Shown here: piece by piece, positions 44,392 through 52,539 of the stretch | Layout: the number at the start of each line of letters is the position of its first letter | How positions within the stretch are numbered: the first letter of the stretch is position 1 | Assembly (NCBI RefSeq): GCF_001592105.1 | Contig: NZ_BCWE01000006.1 | Span: 111,686 to 175,685 of the forward strand | Direction: 5' to 3' | Length of the DNA stretch: 64,000 bases | DNA from: Desulfolucanica intricata | Lineage (GTDB): Bacteria > Bacillota > Desulfotomaculia > Desulfotomaculales > Desulfofarciminaceae | Translations under genes and position numbers: made by a program | The notes under the pieces: generated by a model | Databases searched by the model: none | Seen by the model: the letters and a program-made list of their open reading frames with translations, nothing else | Told to the model about the DNA's origin: nothing

Positions 44392-44450
44392 TTTCACCTC
44401 TTTTACAATATTTAACATATACTCTTTAATATACTCTTTAAGAGGTGAAA
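44392..44450. repeat. Tandem 12-bp duplication within an 11-bp inverted repeat
   Basis: ATATACTCTTTA occurs twice head to tail at 44417-44428 and 44429-44440. TTTCACCTCTT (44392-44402) and AAGAGGTGAAA (44440-44450) are complementary. The left arm contains the ribosome site of the secreted-protein gene on the minus strand, so the folded leader would hide it. Confidence 0.6.
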
Positions 44451-44479
44451 AACCCTTTATTTTTTTTAAAAACTATTAA

Positions 44480-44516
44480 AAATAAAAAATGGAAAAGGTA
44501 CTACTGTGAGTACCTT
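44480..44516 (-). terminator. Terminator of the radical SAM/pfk/hydrolase unit
   Basis: On the minus strand AAGGTACT / AGTACCTT with a 6-base loop (44495-44516) is followed by TTCCATTTTTTATTTTT, immediately after the radical SAM stop codon. Confidence 0.8.
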
Positions 44517-44518
44517 AA

Positions 44519-45394
44519 TTACAGTCCTCTTAGAAAATCCGGTTTTAATTTTACTTGGTCCGGGTTTTTTAATACTGATTCCAACATATTAACTAATCTC
44601 TCTTTATCTCTATTTAAAATGCCCTTAATCGGTAAATAATTTGAAGCATGATTACAACGAAAGATACAGTTTGTAAGCTCTAAGTTTTCAATAATCATTT
44701 TTAATTCCGACAAAGATTGTTCAGCTGTTAATAGCGTAAATTCATTTTTTTCAATTTTACGGTAGAGTGGAGTGTTTTCCATAACCATCAGTGTTAATAA
44801 GGCTAGATAGTTTGGGGCAATAGCACTGGCTACTTTAGCGCTTTCCAGGGCATGTTCTTCAGTCATTTCTGAACCACCCAGTCCTAGAATTAAAGTTGCG
44901 GAAAGGTCAAAGCCGGCAGTTATAGCTTTTTTCCCTGCTTCTATCATTTGCTTAGAATTAACCCCTTTGTGTATTTGTTTTAAAATTATATTACTACCAC
45001 TCTCAATACCCATATATATAAGTTGTATACCATGATTACGTATTTTTTCTAATTCACCAAGAGATTTCTCCAATAAATCTTTCGGTCCGCCGTAAATAGC
45101 CACCCTCTCTAATCGGGGGAAGACTTTATAAAGGTAATCAAGAATTTGAATTAGCATTTCGGTTTTCATAGCCAGGGCATCTCCGTCAGCCAAGAAAACC
45201 CTATTAGTATTTAAATATCTATTTTTGCAGTAATCAATGTCTGACTTAATTTCCTCCCAGGCTTTAACCCGAAATCTTTTTTCTTTATACATACCACAAA
45301 AAGAGCATGAATTGTGCTTACACCCGACAGTAACCTGTAAAATCAGGCTGTATGCCTCACTAGGAGGGCGGTAAAGAGGTTGTTCATAAATCAT
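44519..45394 (-). CDS. Radical SAM protein with CX4CX2C cluster motif
   Basis: A 291-residue radical SAM enzyme. The cluster motif is CKHNSCSFC, so one residue longer than the standard CX3CX2C; I recall this spacing (C.HN.C.FC.MYK) in a specific clade with Elp3/HemN-like features. GLGGSEMTEEHALESA follows. The substrate is unknown. AGGAG is 7 bases before the ATG at 45394. It is followed on the minus strand by a terminator and preceded by pfkA. Confidence 0.8.
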   Translation of the reverse strand: MIYEQPLYRPPSEAYSLILQVTVGCKHNSCSFCGMYKEKRFRVKAWEEIKSDIDYCKNRYLNTNRVFLADGDALAMKTEMLIQILDYLYKVFPRLERVAIYGGPKDLLEKSLGELEKIRNHGIQLIYMGIESGSNIILKQIHKGVNSKQMIEAGKKAITAGFDLSATLILGLGGSEMTEEHALESAKVASAIAPNYLALLTLMVMENTPLYRKIEKNEFTLLTAEQSLSELKMIIENLELTNCIFRCNHASNYLPIKGILNRDKERLVNMLESVLKNPDQVKLKPDFLRGL

Positions 45395-45421
45395 CAAGTC
45401 ACTCCTATCAATAAGTTTTTC

Positions 45422-46513
45422 TTACCTTCCCAGGGAAATTCCAATTTGTTCTGCAGTGAGTACCATATCACCGTTTGGAGGAACTTGCCGCAGTTCCCCT
45501 ACTGCATCAGCCAAAGAGACCGATTTTATTTCAGGTGTGCGCAGGCAAACCATTTCACCGAATCTTCCGTTTGCTACCAGATGTACAGCTTTGTTACCAT
45601 AGCGGGTAGCCAATATCCGATCAAAAGCGGTAGGTGAGCCTCCTCTCTGTAGATGTCCCAGAACGGTAACTCTGGTTTCCATGTTGGTACCCTTTTCTAC
45701 CTCTATACCGACTATGTTACCAATTCCACCAAGTCTAATCGGGTCGGGACTATCTTCAATATGTTTTTGTACAACCATTTGTCCTCCAAGGGGTTTGGCC
45801 CCTTCTGCAACCACAATAATGCTAAATTTTTTACCCTGCTCTCTGCGTTCATTTACTTTTTCTATAACTTTATCTATTTGAAACGGAATCTCAGGAATTA
45901 ATATAACGTCAGCCCCACCGGCAAGGCCTGATTGTAAAGCAATCCAACCGGCATAACGCCCCATCACCTCAAGTATCATTACCCGGTGGTGGGATTCAGC
46001 TGTGGTATGCAGTTTATCTAATGCTTCAGTTGCAGTAGTTAAGGCAGTGTCAAATCCAAATGTTTGGTCTGTTGCTGAAAGATCATTGTCAATTGTTTTA
46101 GGTACTCCAATTATGGGTACACCTTGCTCATAAAATTCCTTGGCTATTTTTAGACTTCCGTCTCCTCCGATGACAATTAATGCTTGGATTTTGTTTTTAA
46201 CAAGATTTTCTTTTACTTTATAAGATACATCTTCATAAATTTTTTTACCGTCTTTTATTACTGGATAATGAAAAGGATCATCCCTGTTAGTAGTTCCTAA
46301 AATCGTACCACCTCGGGGTAAAATTCCTATAACATCTTTTTCTGTTAATTCTTTAATCCTGTTATGTATTAGTCCTCCAAAGCCGTCTATTACTCCCGCT
46401 ACTGAAATTTTATAACCGGCAGCTGTTTTAACAATGGCTCTTATTACTGCATTAAGTCCCGGACAGTCCCCTCCCCCGGTTAAAATGCCTATTCTTTTTA
46501 TATTACATTTCAT
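45422..46513 (-). CDS. pfkA: 6-phosphofructokinase with mixed donor-site residues
   Basis: A 363-residue phosphofructokinase. GGGDCPGLNAVIR, IGGDGSLK, PKTIDNDL and EVMGRYAGWIAL are clear. In E. coli numbering the donor-site pair is Gly104 (GGDGS), as in ATP enzymes, and Lys124 (PKTIDND), as in pyrophosphate enzymes. The phosphoryl donor cannot be assigned safely. The length is between short ATP-type (320) and long PPi-type proteins. It lies 7 bases downstream of an alpha/beta hydrolase gene. Confidence 0.92.
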   Translation of the reverse strand: MKCNIKRIGILTGGGDCPGLNAVIRAIVKTAAGYKISVAGVIDGFGGLIHNRIKELTEKDVIGILPRGGTILGTTNRDDPFHYPVIKDGKKIYEDVSYKVKENLVKNKIQALIVIGGDGSLKIAKEFYEQGVPIIGVPKTIDNDLSATDQTFGFDTALTTATEALDKLHTTAESHHRVMILEVMGRYAGWIALQSGLAGGADVILIPEIPFQIDKVIEKVNERREQGKKFSIIVVAEGAKPLGGQMVVQKHIEDSPDPIRLGGIGNIVGIEVEKGTNMETRVTVLGHLQRGGSPTAFDRILATRYGNKAVHLVANGRFGEMVCLRTPEIKSVSLADAVGELRQVPPNGDMVLTAEQIGISLGR

Positions 46514-46520
46514 TTCGTAA

Positions 46521-47288
46521 TTATTCCCCCCTAATGAAATTAGTTATCGCAAAGTTAACTTGATCCGGTTTTTCCAGCATCATCATATGACCTGCCCCAT
46601 CAATTACCTCCAGTTTGGCCCGGGGTAATTCTCTCTCCAGGGTCTTGCTGTACTTTAATGGTGTTAACATGTCTTCTGCAGCACCTATGACAAGTGTGTT
46701 CGTCTTAATATTTTTAAGGTTGTCTGTAATATCGAAATTGTTACAAGCGGTAAAATCAGCAAACCAGACCTTTGGGTTGGTAGAAATCACATCTTTTTTG
46801 GCTAAATCCAAAAGAGTTTGAGGTGGGTTTTTGCGATAAAACCAATTTACTAATTCAAGAAAATGTTGTCCTTTGCTAAAAGTTTCTAAAATTTGTGGCA
46901 TTACCCTAAGTCTTGGACCAGTGCCTATGAGAATTAGTTTTTTTAATTTTTGTGGATATTTTAAAGCAAAATCCATAGCGATGGCTCCGCCCATTGAGTG
47001 ACCGGCCAGATAAACCGGCGCTTTAGCGGTAGAATCGATAAACTTATTTATGAAAGAACTATAACCGGCAATATTGTTAATCGGCGTTCCTTCTGATTTT
47101 CCATGGCCAGGTAAATCCGGTACGTTTATTAAAAATTCACTGCTTAATTCCTTTGATTGGTTATACCAAAATTTGTGATTTCCCCCGGCACCATGGATAA
47201 AAATTATTGTTTGGTTGTTAAGCTTAGGATTTCCTTGATAATTTTGGCTATAATAATAATTATGACCTTCGATGTCAACGTACGGCAT
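46521..47288 (-). CDS. Alpha/beta hydrolase
   Basis: A 255-residue hydrolase. Oxyanion segment FIHGAGGNHKFW, nucleophile elbow AGHSMGG, aspartate in GAAEDMLTPL and histidine in DGAGHMMMLEKP complete the triad. The substrate is unknown; esterase or lipase-like action is expected. It probably forms an operon with pfkA and the radical SAM gene. Confidence 0.88.
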   Translation of the reverse strand: MPYVDIEGHNYYYSQNYQGNPKLNNQTIIFIHGAGGNHKFWYNQSKELSSEFLINVPDLPGHGKSEGTPINNIAGYSSFINKFIDSTAKAPVYLAGHSMGGAIAMDFALKYPQKLKKLILIGTGPRLRVMPQILETFSKGQHFLELVNWFYRKNPPQTLLDLAKKDVISTNPKVWFADFTACNNFDITDNLKNIKTNTLVIGAAEDMLTPLKYSKTLERELPRAKLEVIDGAGHMMMLEKPDQVNFAITNFIRGE

Positions 47289-47342
47289 CTACAAAACTCC
47301 CCTCCCAGGGTAAATATTTAAAATATTCTAAAAAGAAAAAAG

Positions 47343-47370
47343 TACCGGTGCCAGGACCGGTATTTTTTGT
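47343..47370 (-). terminator. Terminator of the small membrane protein gene
   Basis: TACCGGT / ACCGGTA with a 6-base loop and T/A-rich flanks on both sides. Confidence 0.75.
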
Positions 47371-47383
47371 GACATTCTAAATA

Positions 47384-47533
47384 TTAGTGATCATGACAAT
47401 GGTCATCAATAACGACCTGTTTTTTCTCCTCGTAAGGTTTCCACATAACGGTTAACTTATACATACAAGCTAAGGTAGCTACTGTGGTAAATACTCCGAA
47501 AACGATACCTTGCCAAAAAGTATCAAATAACAT
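47384..47533 (-). CDS. Small single-span membrane protein with His/Cys tail
   Basis: A 49-residue protein. One hydrophobic segment (FWQGIVFGVFTTVATLACMYKL) is followed by a charged stretch and the tail DDHCHDH, a possible metal site. The open frame extends to 47575, but AGAGGAG is properly spaced for the ATG at 47533. It lies between two terminators and so is probably transcribed alone. No family recognised. Confidence 0.65.
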   Translation of the reverse strand: MLFDTFWQGIVFGVFTTVATLACMYKLTVMWKPYEEKKQVVIDDHCHDH

Positions 47534-47551
47534 TATACCACTCTCCTCTTG

Positions 47552-47590
47552 GAAAAGGGAGCTGCTACCTGGCACTGAACTCCCTTTTTA
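47552..47590 (-). terminator. Terminator of the UPF0182 gene
   Basis: AAAGGGAG / CTCCCTTT pair across an 18-base loop, with T runs. It lies downstream of the UPF0182 stop and just before the ribosome site of the small membrane protein gene. Confidence 0.7.
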
Positions 47591-47617
47591 TATTCAATTT
47601 ATATATTTATTTTATAT

Positions 47618-50365
47618 TTATTGTTGTACTGCACCTGCTTGCTGATTAAGATCTGTCAGTACATCCTTTAGCTGCTCCATAGATTCACCGTAGCCTGCCC
47701 AATCACCTGCTTTTAATTTTGACTGAGCAATATCATAGAGCTCATTTGCCTTTTGAATTAATTCGTCAGTTGATACGATTTTTCCTTCCTGCTCCGGTTG
47801 TTCAACAGTAGTTGGTGAACCGGTATCAGTACCAAAGATACGTTGTAAAGCAATGTCTAATGTTGGCTCCATTACTACAGTATCTCCCAGCGCTACAATA
47901 ACCCTTCTAAGTTCAGGCATTTTACTCTGTTGGGCCTGTAAATACAGGGGTTCAACGTATAATAAGGAGTCCTTTACCGGGATTACTAAGAGGTTACCTC
48001 TAATAACTGATGTACCTCTTTGGTCCCAGAGAGCTAGCTGTTGTGAAATGGTCGTGTCTTGATTAATACGGGCTTCAATTTGCATAGGTCCGTATACCAG
48101 CTCTTGCTTGGGGAACTCGAAAACCAGAAGCTTACCGTAATTCTCATTATCGGATCTAGCGGCCAACCAGGCAATCATGTTCTTTTTATTTTGTGGTGTA
48201 AAAGGCATAATTAGAGTAAACTCGGATTTTTCCTCACCTGGAAGCCGGGTGATGGTGTAATAGGCATCCATATCCTGTTCTTCAGAACCAAATATTTCTG
48301 TTGGGAGATTCCATCTATCTTCTTTGTTGTAGAATACCATTGGATTATTCATATGATATAACGCATATTTACTGGCTTGAATCATAAATAGATCTCCCGG
48401 GTAACGGATATGGCTGCGTAAGTCCGCAGGCATTTTCTCCAGGGGTTGAAACATGCCCGGAAATATTTTGCTATAGGTTTTTATTATTGGGTCGGAAGGA
48501 TCACTAACAAAGAAACTAACATCCCCGTTATATGCATCAACCAAAACTTTTACTGCGTTTCGGATATAATTTTTATCCTCACTGAACGGTTCAGAATAAG
48601 GATACATGTTGGTCACCGTATAGGCATCCCACATCCAGTACAGCTTGCCCTCGCTTAAAACTATATAGGGATCACTGTCATATCTTAAAAACGGTGCTAT
48701 ATGGGGTACCCGGTCACGGATATTTCTATGAAAAAGTATTTGACTGTCGTTAGTGATATCACTTGCCAAAAGTAACTTGTAATCAGCAAAATTCATTGCA
48801 AAAATCAATCGTTTTGCTAATGATCCAATTTTTATGCCGCTTTCTCCTTGATAAGTTGAATAAATGTTGTCTTCACCTTGTGGATGATCAAATTCTTTAG
48901 TTTTCGTGTTTACTATAACATAATCATCATTAGATTCACCATAATATATCTCCGGTCTCTTAACCTTCAGGCCTTCTATTTCTGTATTGGGTGGAATGTC
49001 TTTAATCATAAATTTGGGTAGTCCTTCTGAAGTTACTTCATTAACCGGGCTCATGGTTATACCATAGCCATGAGTATATGTTAATTTTTGGTTTATCCAG
49101 GTTTTGGCTTGGCTGCTCAACTGATCTTGATTTAATTCACGGGTAGCCAGCATCACTTGCCTGTATTGCCCGTTAATCGTATAACGGTCAATATCAATAT
49201 TTTTAAGTTCATAATAAGGTCTCATTTCCTGTAATTGGCTGTAGGTTTGCTGCAAAGGCCGCCAATCCCAGATTCTGATATTGTCGATGATGTCACGGTT
49301 ATTCTGAATGTCTGTGGCGTTAAGCTGCTTACCTGCAGGGAAAGACTGTCGTTCTATCTTATCAAGATTATAGGCTTTTTGTGTTAATTTAATATTGTGT
49401 TCAATATATTGTTTTTCTTTAACGAACTCATTAGGTTTAACAATAAAGTTTTGGATAAAAGCCGGATAAATTCCCCCGAGGACAAGGGATGCTGCAGCTA
49501 AAAATCCAATGGAATAGGCAACCAGGCGAAATTTTTTCATAAATATATTTACGAGTATTGCTACAGCCGTTACCAAAGATAATATAACCAGGATCTTAAG
49601 ACCTACCAAATTAGCGTGAATATCTGTATAGCCTGGGCCATAAACTGCTCCACGCCCGGAGAATAACAGCATGTATTGATCCAGACGATAACCCCATGCC
49701 TTAATTATAAAGTATACAGCTGCCAGGATTGATAAGTGGTACCTTGCGGTTACTGTACGAAAGATTTTCATTAACCCGCCTGGAGTAGGATCGGATAAAA
49801 GATAAATAATCGCAACAATAAATGCTGTCAATAAAATTCCCCTGGTGAGCAATCCGTATATAAATAATTGAAAAGGGAGACTAAATACATAAAAACCAAT
49901 ATCCTTATTGAATATTGGATCAGTTACATTAAAAGAGCTGGGATGAATAAATTTTTGTAAAGTCATCCAGTCTCCGCTTACGGTATAACTATAGAAAAAA
50001 GCCACCACAATACTAAAGGCCGCAAAAAACAGTGTAACTCTTTTAGGAGTTAAAAAACGTGCCGCAGGAGTTTGGTAAAGTGTTATAACATCGTCCTCCT
50101 GCTGTTTTTGATAACTGTTGACGGCATTTAAAACAGGTTTTCGCACTATCAATAAATTTATGAATAACAGGGCGAAAAAAGCTAAACCTACGGCAACTTG
50201 CAACGCTACCTTCGATAATAAAGTTGTCAAGAAAACTTGTTGATATTGTACGCTTTTAAACCAGAGCCAATCTGTATATAGACCTGTACCCCATTTGATG
50301 ATAATAAATACTAGCCCGATTAAACCAATAATACTACCAAGTGCTAAGCGTGTTTTTTGGGGCAA
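47618..50365 (-). CDS. UPF0182 family large membrane protein
   Basis: A 915-residue protein of the UPF0182 (COG1615) family. The first 320 residues contain about seven transmembrane helices. The remainder is a large, probably extracytoplasmic domain with family segments such as NIRIWDWRPLQQTY, YTHGYGI and YPGDLFMIQ. The end is a helical, glutamine-rich tail. The function is unknown. It starts with TTG, with GGAGG 8 bases before. A small zinc-ribbon-like gene lies 20 bases upstream in the same direction. Confidence 0.92.
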   Translation of the reverse strand: MPQKTRLALGSIIGLIGLVFIIIKWGTGLYTDWLWFKSVQYQQVFLTTLLSKVALQVAVGLAFFALLFINLLIVRKPVLNAVNSYQKQQEDDVITLYQTPAARFLTPKRVTLFFAAFSIVVAFFYSYTVSGDWMTLQKFIHPSSFNVTDPIFNKDIGFYVFSLPFQLFIYGLLTRGILLTAFIVAIIYLLSDPTPGGLMKIFRTVTARYHLSILAAVYFIIKAWGYRLDQYMLLFSGRGAVYGPGYTDIHANLVGLKILVILSLVTAVAILVNIFMKKFRLVAYSIGFLAAASLVLGGIYPAFIQNFIVKPNEFVKEKQYIEHNIKLTQKAYNLDKIERQSFPAGKQLNATDIQNNRDIIDNIRIWDWRPLQQTYSQLQEMRPYYELKNIDIDRYTINGQYRQVMLATRELNQDQLSSQAKTWINQKLTYTHGYGITMSPVNEVTSEGLPKFMIKDIPPNTEIEGLKVKRPEIYYGESNDDYVIVNTKTKEFDHPQGEDNIYSTYQGESGIKIGSLAKRLIFAMNFADYKLLLASDITNDSQILFHRNIRDRVPHIAPFLRYDSDPYIVLSEGKLYWMWDAYTVTNMYPYSEPFSEDKNYIRNAVKVLVDAYNGDVSFFVSDPSDPIIKTYSKIFPGMFQPLEKMPADLRSHIRYPGDLFMIQASKYALYHMNNPMVFYNKEDRWNLPTEIFGSEEQDMDAYYTITRLPGEEKSEFTLIMPFTPQNKKNMIAWLAARSDNENYGKLLVFEFPKQELVYGPMQIEARINQDTTISQQLALWDQRGTSVIRGNLLVIPVKDSLLYVEPLYLQAQQSKMPELRRVIVALGDTVVMEPTLDIALQRIFGTDTGSPTTVEQPEQEGKIVSTDELIQKANELYDIAQSKLKAGDWAGYGESMEQLKDVLTDLNQQAGAVQQ

Positions 50366-50385
50366 TCAATTTACCTCCTTGTCAA

Positions 50386-50553
50386 CTACATTGGTTTGGG
50401 AATTTTTTGTGACTGGTCAGCTTCATGTCTTAGTTTTGCTTCACACATTTGACAAAAGGACGGTGTTTTTTTCGGCATATCTTCTTCCTCTTCATATGGG
50501 TCTTTTTTATCTTCAACCTCAAAAACTTTACCACACATTATACAACGTGGCAC
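50386..50553 (-). CDS. Small double-CxxC protein (DUF2197-like)
   Basis: A 55-residue protein beginning PRCIMCGKVFEVEDK and containing SFCQMCEAKLRHEAD about 30 residues later, so two CxxC pairs as in a zinc ribbon. It resembles DUF2197 proteins of Firmicutes. GTG at 50553 lies 9 bases after a GGGGG run; an alternative GTG is at 50562. It is 20 bases upstream of the UPF0182 gene and likely co-transcribed. Confidence 0.75.
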   Translation of the reverse strand: MPRCIMCGKVFEVEDKKDPYEEEEDMPKKTPSFCQMCEAKLRHEADQSQKIPKPM

Positions 50554-50737
50554 CTTACACACCCCCCATATTAAAATATAGTATCTAATTCGCTAAATTT
50601 CAAGGAAATCCTTCTAGCAGTATTTTGTTTTGTGTTCAAATTACTAATTAAAAGGAGATGTGTTTAAGGTGACATTTTATTTGTATAAAGAATAAAAGTA
50701 TAATTATTGTTATTTATTAGAGCTCTCTTATTTAAGG

Positions 50738-51682
50738 TTATTTGGATTTTGCTAATGCTAATTCAACAATTTTTTGGGTTAAATTTTCAAAGCTTATTCC
50801 TGCAGCCTTTGCGGCATCCGGAGCAAGGCTGGTTTCGGTCATGCCGGGAATAGTATTTATTTCTAATATATACGGGTTGCCCTGTTCATCAATTATAAAA
50901 TCAACTCGGGCCAGTCCGCTGCATCCAAGCGTCATAAAGGCTTTAACGGCTAAATCCTGAATTTGAGCTTGTTTATTCTGCTCGAGCCGTGGAGGGATAA
51001 TGTGTTCACTTAAGCCAACAGTGTATTTAGCCTCATAATCATATACCCCTGTAGCAGAAACGATTTCAATCAGAGGTAATGCTTCCGGTTGATCATTACC
51101 CAATACGGATGCGGTTATTTCGATCCCGGAGATATATTTTTCAATTAAAGCTGAAGAATCGTATTTAAAAGCATTTTCTATGGCTGATGGCAGCTGTTCC
51201 GGTTGATGTACAAAAGAAATGCCTATAGTAGAACCCTGCGTTGGAGCTTTTACAACCAGAGGCAAAGGTAGTGCTTTAATTATGTTTTGGCAAATTTCAT
51301 CTTTATTTTTATTGTAATAACTATTGCGATTAATTAACGAAAAGTCCGGTGTTGGCAATTGAGCTTGGATAAGCATTCTTTTTGTGGCTATTTTATCCAT
51401 CGCTAGAGCACTTGATAACACATTAGAACCGGTATAGGGTATGTCCAGTATTTCCAATAACCCCTGAATGCACCCGTCTTCGCCGTACTTTCCATGTAAA
51501 GCTAAAAAAGCAAGGTCTATTTTTTCTTTTATTAATTGTTCGGCTACGTCATTGTGTACATCAATCTTAACTGTCTGATAGCCTAAATTAGTTAGTGCCT
51601 TATAAATAGCTTCACCTGTCCTAAGAGACACTTCTCTCTCAGCCGATTTGCCTCCCATAAGCACTCCGATTTTTTGTATCAA
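50738..51682 (-). CDS. ddl: D-alanine--D-alanine ligase
   Basis: A 314-residue ATP-grasp ligase making D-Ala-D-Ala for peptidoglycan. GGKSAEREVSLRTG, LHGKYGEDGCIQGLLE, PYTGSNVLSSALAMDK, KAPTQGSTIG, and FIIDEQGNPYILEINTIPGMTE are canonical. The frame opens at 51697, but GGAGGTG in that stretch is the ribosome site for the TTG at 51682. It is monocistronic. Confidence 0.95.
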   Translation of the reverse strand: MIQKIGVLMGGKSAEREVSLRTGEAIYKALTNLGYQTVKIDVHNDVAEQLIKEKIDLAFLALHGKYGEDGCIQGLLEILDIPYTGSNVLSSALAMDKIATKRMLIQAQLPTPDFSLINRNSYYNKNKDEICQNIIKALPLPLVVKAPTQGSTIGISFVHQPEQLPSAIENAFKYDSSALIEKYISGIEITASVLGNDQPEALPLIEIVSATGVYDYEAKYTVGLSEHIIPPRLEQNKQAQIQDLAVKAFMTLGCSGLARVDFIIDEQGNPYILEINTIPGMTETSLAPDAAKAAGISFENLTQKIVELALAKSK

Positions 51683-51788
51683 ATAAAGCACCTCCAAGAT
51701 TTAGTACTTGCCTTAAAAATTTAATTTATTTATTATATTCTTGTTTGAGCAATAAAATCCTCGAAAAGCTCTTTAATTTATTTGCCCC

Positions 51789-51817
51789 TTGACATAATAA
51801 TAAATTTAAGTTAAAAT
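51789..51817 (+). promoter_or_regulatory. Sigma-A promoter of tRNA-Trp
   Basis: TTGACA at 51789-51794, a 17-base spacer, and TAAAAT at 51812-51817. The tRNA begins 16 bases later. Confidence 0.88.
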
Positions 51818-51832
51818 AACAAGTGTGGTTAC

Positions 51833-51908
<76 letters not shown>

Positions 51909-51911
51909 GAT

Positions 51912-51950
51912 AAAAAAAGGAACTGCTGGAGATTGCAGTTCCTTTTTTTA
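51912..51950. terminator. Terminator after tRNA-Trp
   Basis: AAAAAAAGGAACTGC and GCAGTTCCTTTTTTT form a strong stem with T runs both ways. It also ends the convergent hypothetical gene at 51965. Confidence 0.9.
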
Positions 51951-51964
51951 TGCGGAATTTGGTA

Positions 51965-52261
51965 TTATATATCTTTTAACGAGATATTAAATATTAGTTT
52001 ATTCTTACAGGTTGTATCTGCAAGTGAACAAGTTAACTCACCTTCTTTTTGCATTATTCCCTCAGCTATCATAGCTTTAATAATTGGCTCCAGATCCAGC
52101 TTACCTGCGCCTTGATCTTTTAACCTTGTACAATCACGGGAAAAACAATCAAAGATTACTTTAGTAGAGAAAAAAGATGTTGTTTCCATATCAGGATCCG
52201 GAAAACAGGTTTGTCGATAACTAACTATTATTTTAATTTTACATTCCTCCACTATAGTCAT
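51965..52261 (-). CDS. Hypothetical protein
   Basis: A 98-residue soluble protein that I do not recognise. It has six cysteines scattered without a clear motif and a segment KLDLEPIIKAMIAEGIMQKEGELTC that could be a small helical domain. The ATG at 52261 has no good ribosome site; a GTGGAGGA lies within the first codons, so the true start may be a few codons later at a non-ATG codon. Confidence 0.5.
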   Translation of the reverse strand: MTIVEECKIKIIVSYRQTCFPDPDMETTSFFSTKVIFDCFSRDCTRLKDQGAGKLDLEPIIKAMIAEGIMQKEGELTCSLADTTCKNKLIFNISLKDI

Positions 52262-52399
52262 AAGGGTATATATTGATTTATAAAGTTATTGATATAGTAT
52301 AATAAATTATAATTTAAATCAATGGAAGCAAATAGGCTTTATGATAATATGGTAAATGAAGGAAGTAGAACAATTTAAATATAACAATAAAAATAAGAG

Positions 52400-52514
52400 C
52401 GACAAGGACTGCGTAAAGAACTTTACTGCTTTCGTAATCTGGATTTAGACGATGAAGATACGGCGGATGTTTGCGACTGCGTAAAGAACTTTACTGCTTT
52501 CGTAATCCTTGTCG
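52400..52514. repeat. Two 33-bp direct repeats framed by a 9-bp inverted repeat
   Basis: Identical 33-base units at 52407-52439 and 52475-52507 are separated by 35 bases. CGACAAGGA (52400-52408) and TCCTTGTCG (52506-52514) frame the pair. Each unit contains GTAAA-GAAC-TTTAC, a small hairpin. There is no cas gene, no third repeat and no ribosome site. The element lies 3' of the NlpC/P60 gene. Confidence 0.8.
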
Positions 52515-52539
52515 TTTAAAGATACTGATAGATAAGTTA

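Noticed and set aside
52322..52378. An 18-codon frame beginning ATGGAAGCAAATAGG
   Set aside because: There is no ribosome site and it is too short to support without comparison.
52400..52514. Minimal CRISPR array (two repeats, one 35-base spacer)
   Set aside because: The sizes fit, but there are no cas genes, no third repeat or leader, and a framing inverted repeat overlaps the repeat ends, which is not a CRISPR feature.
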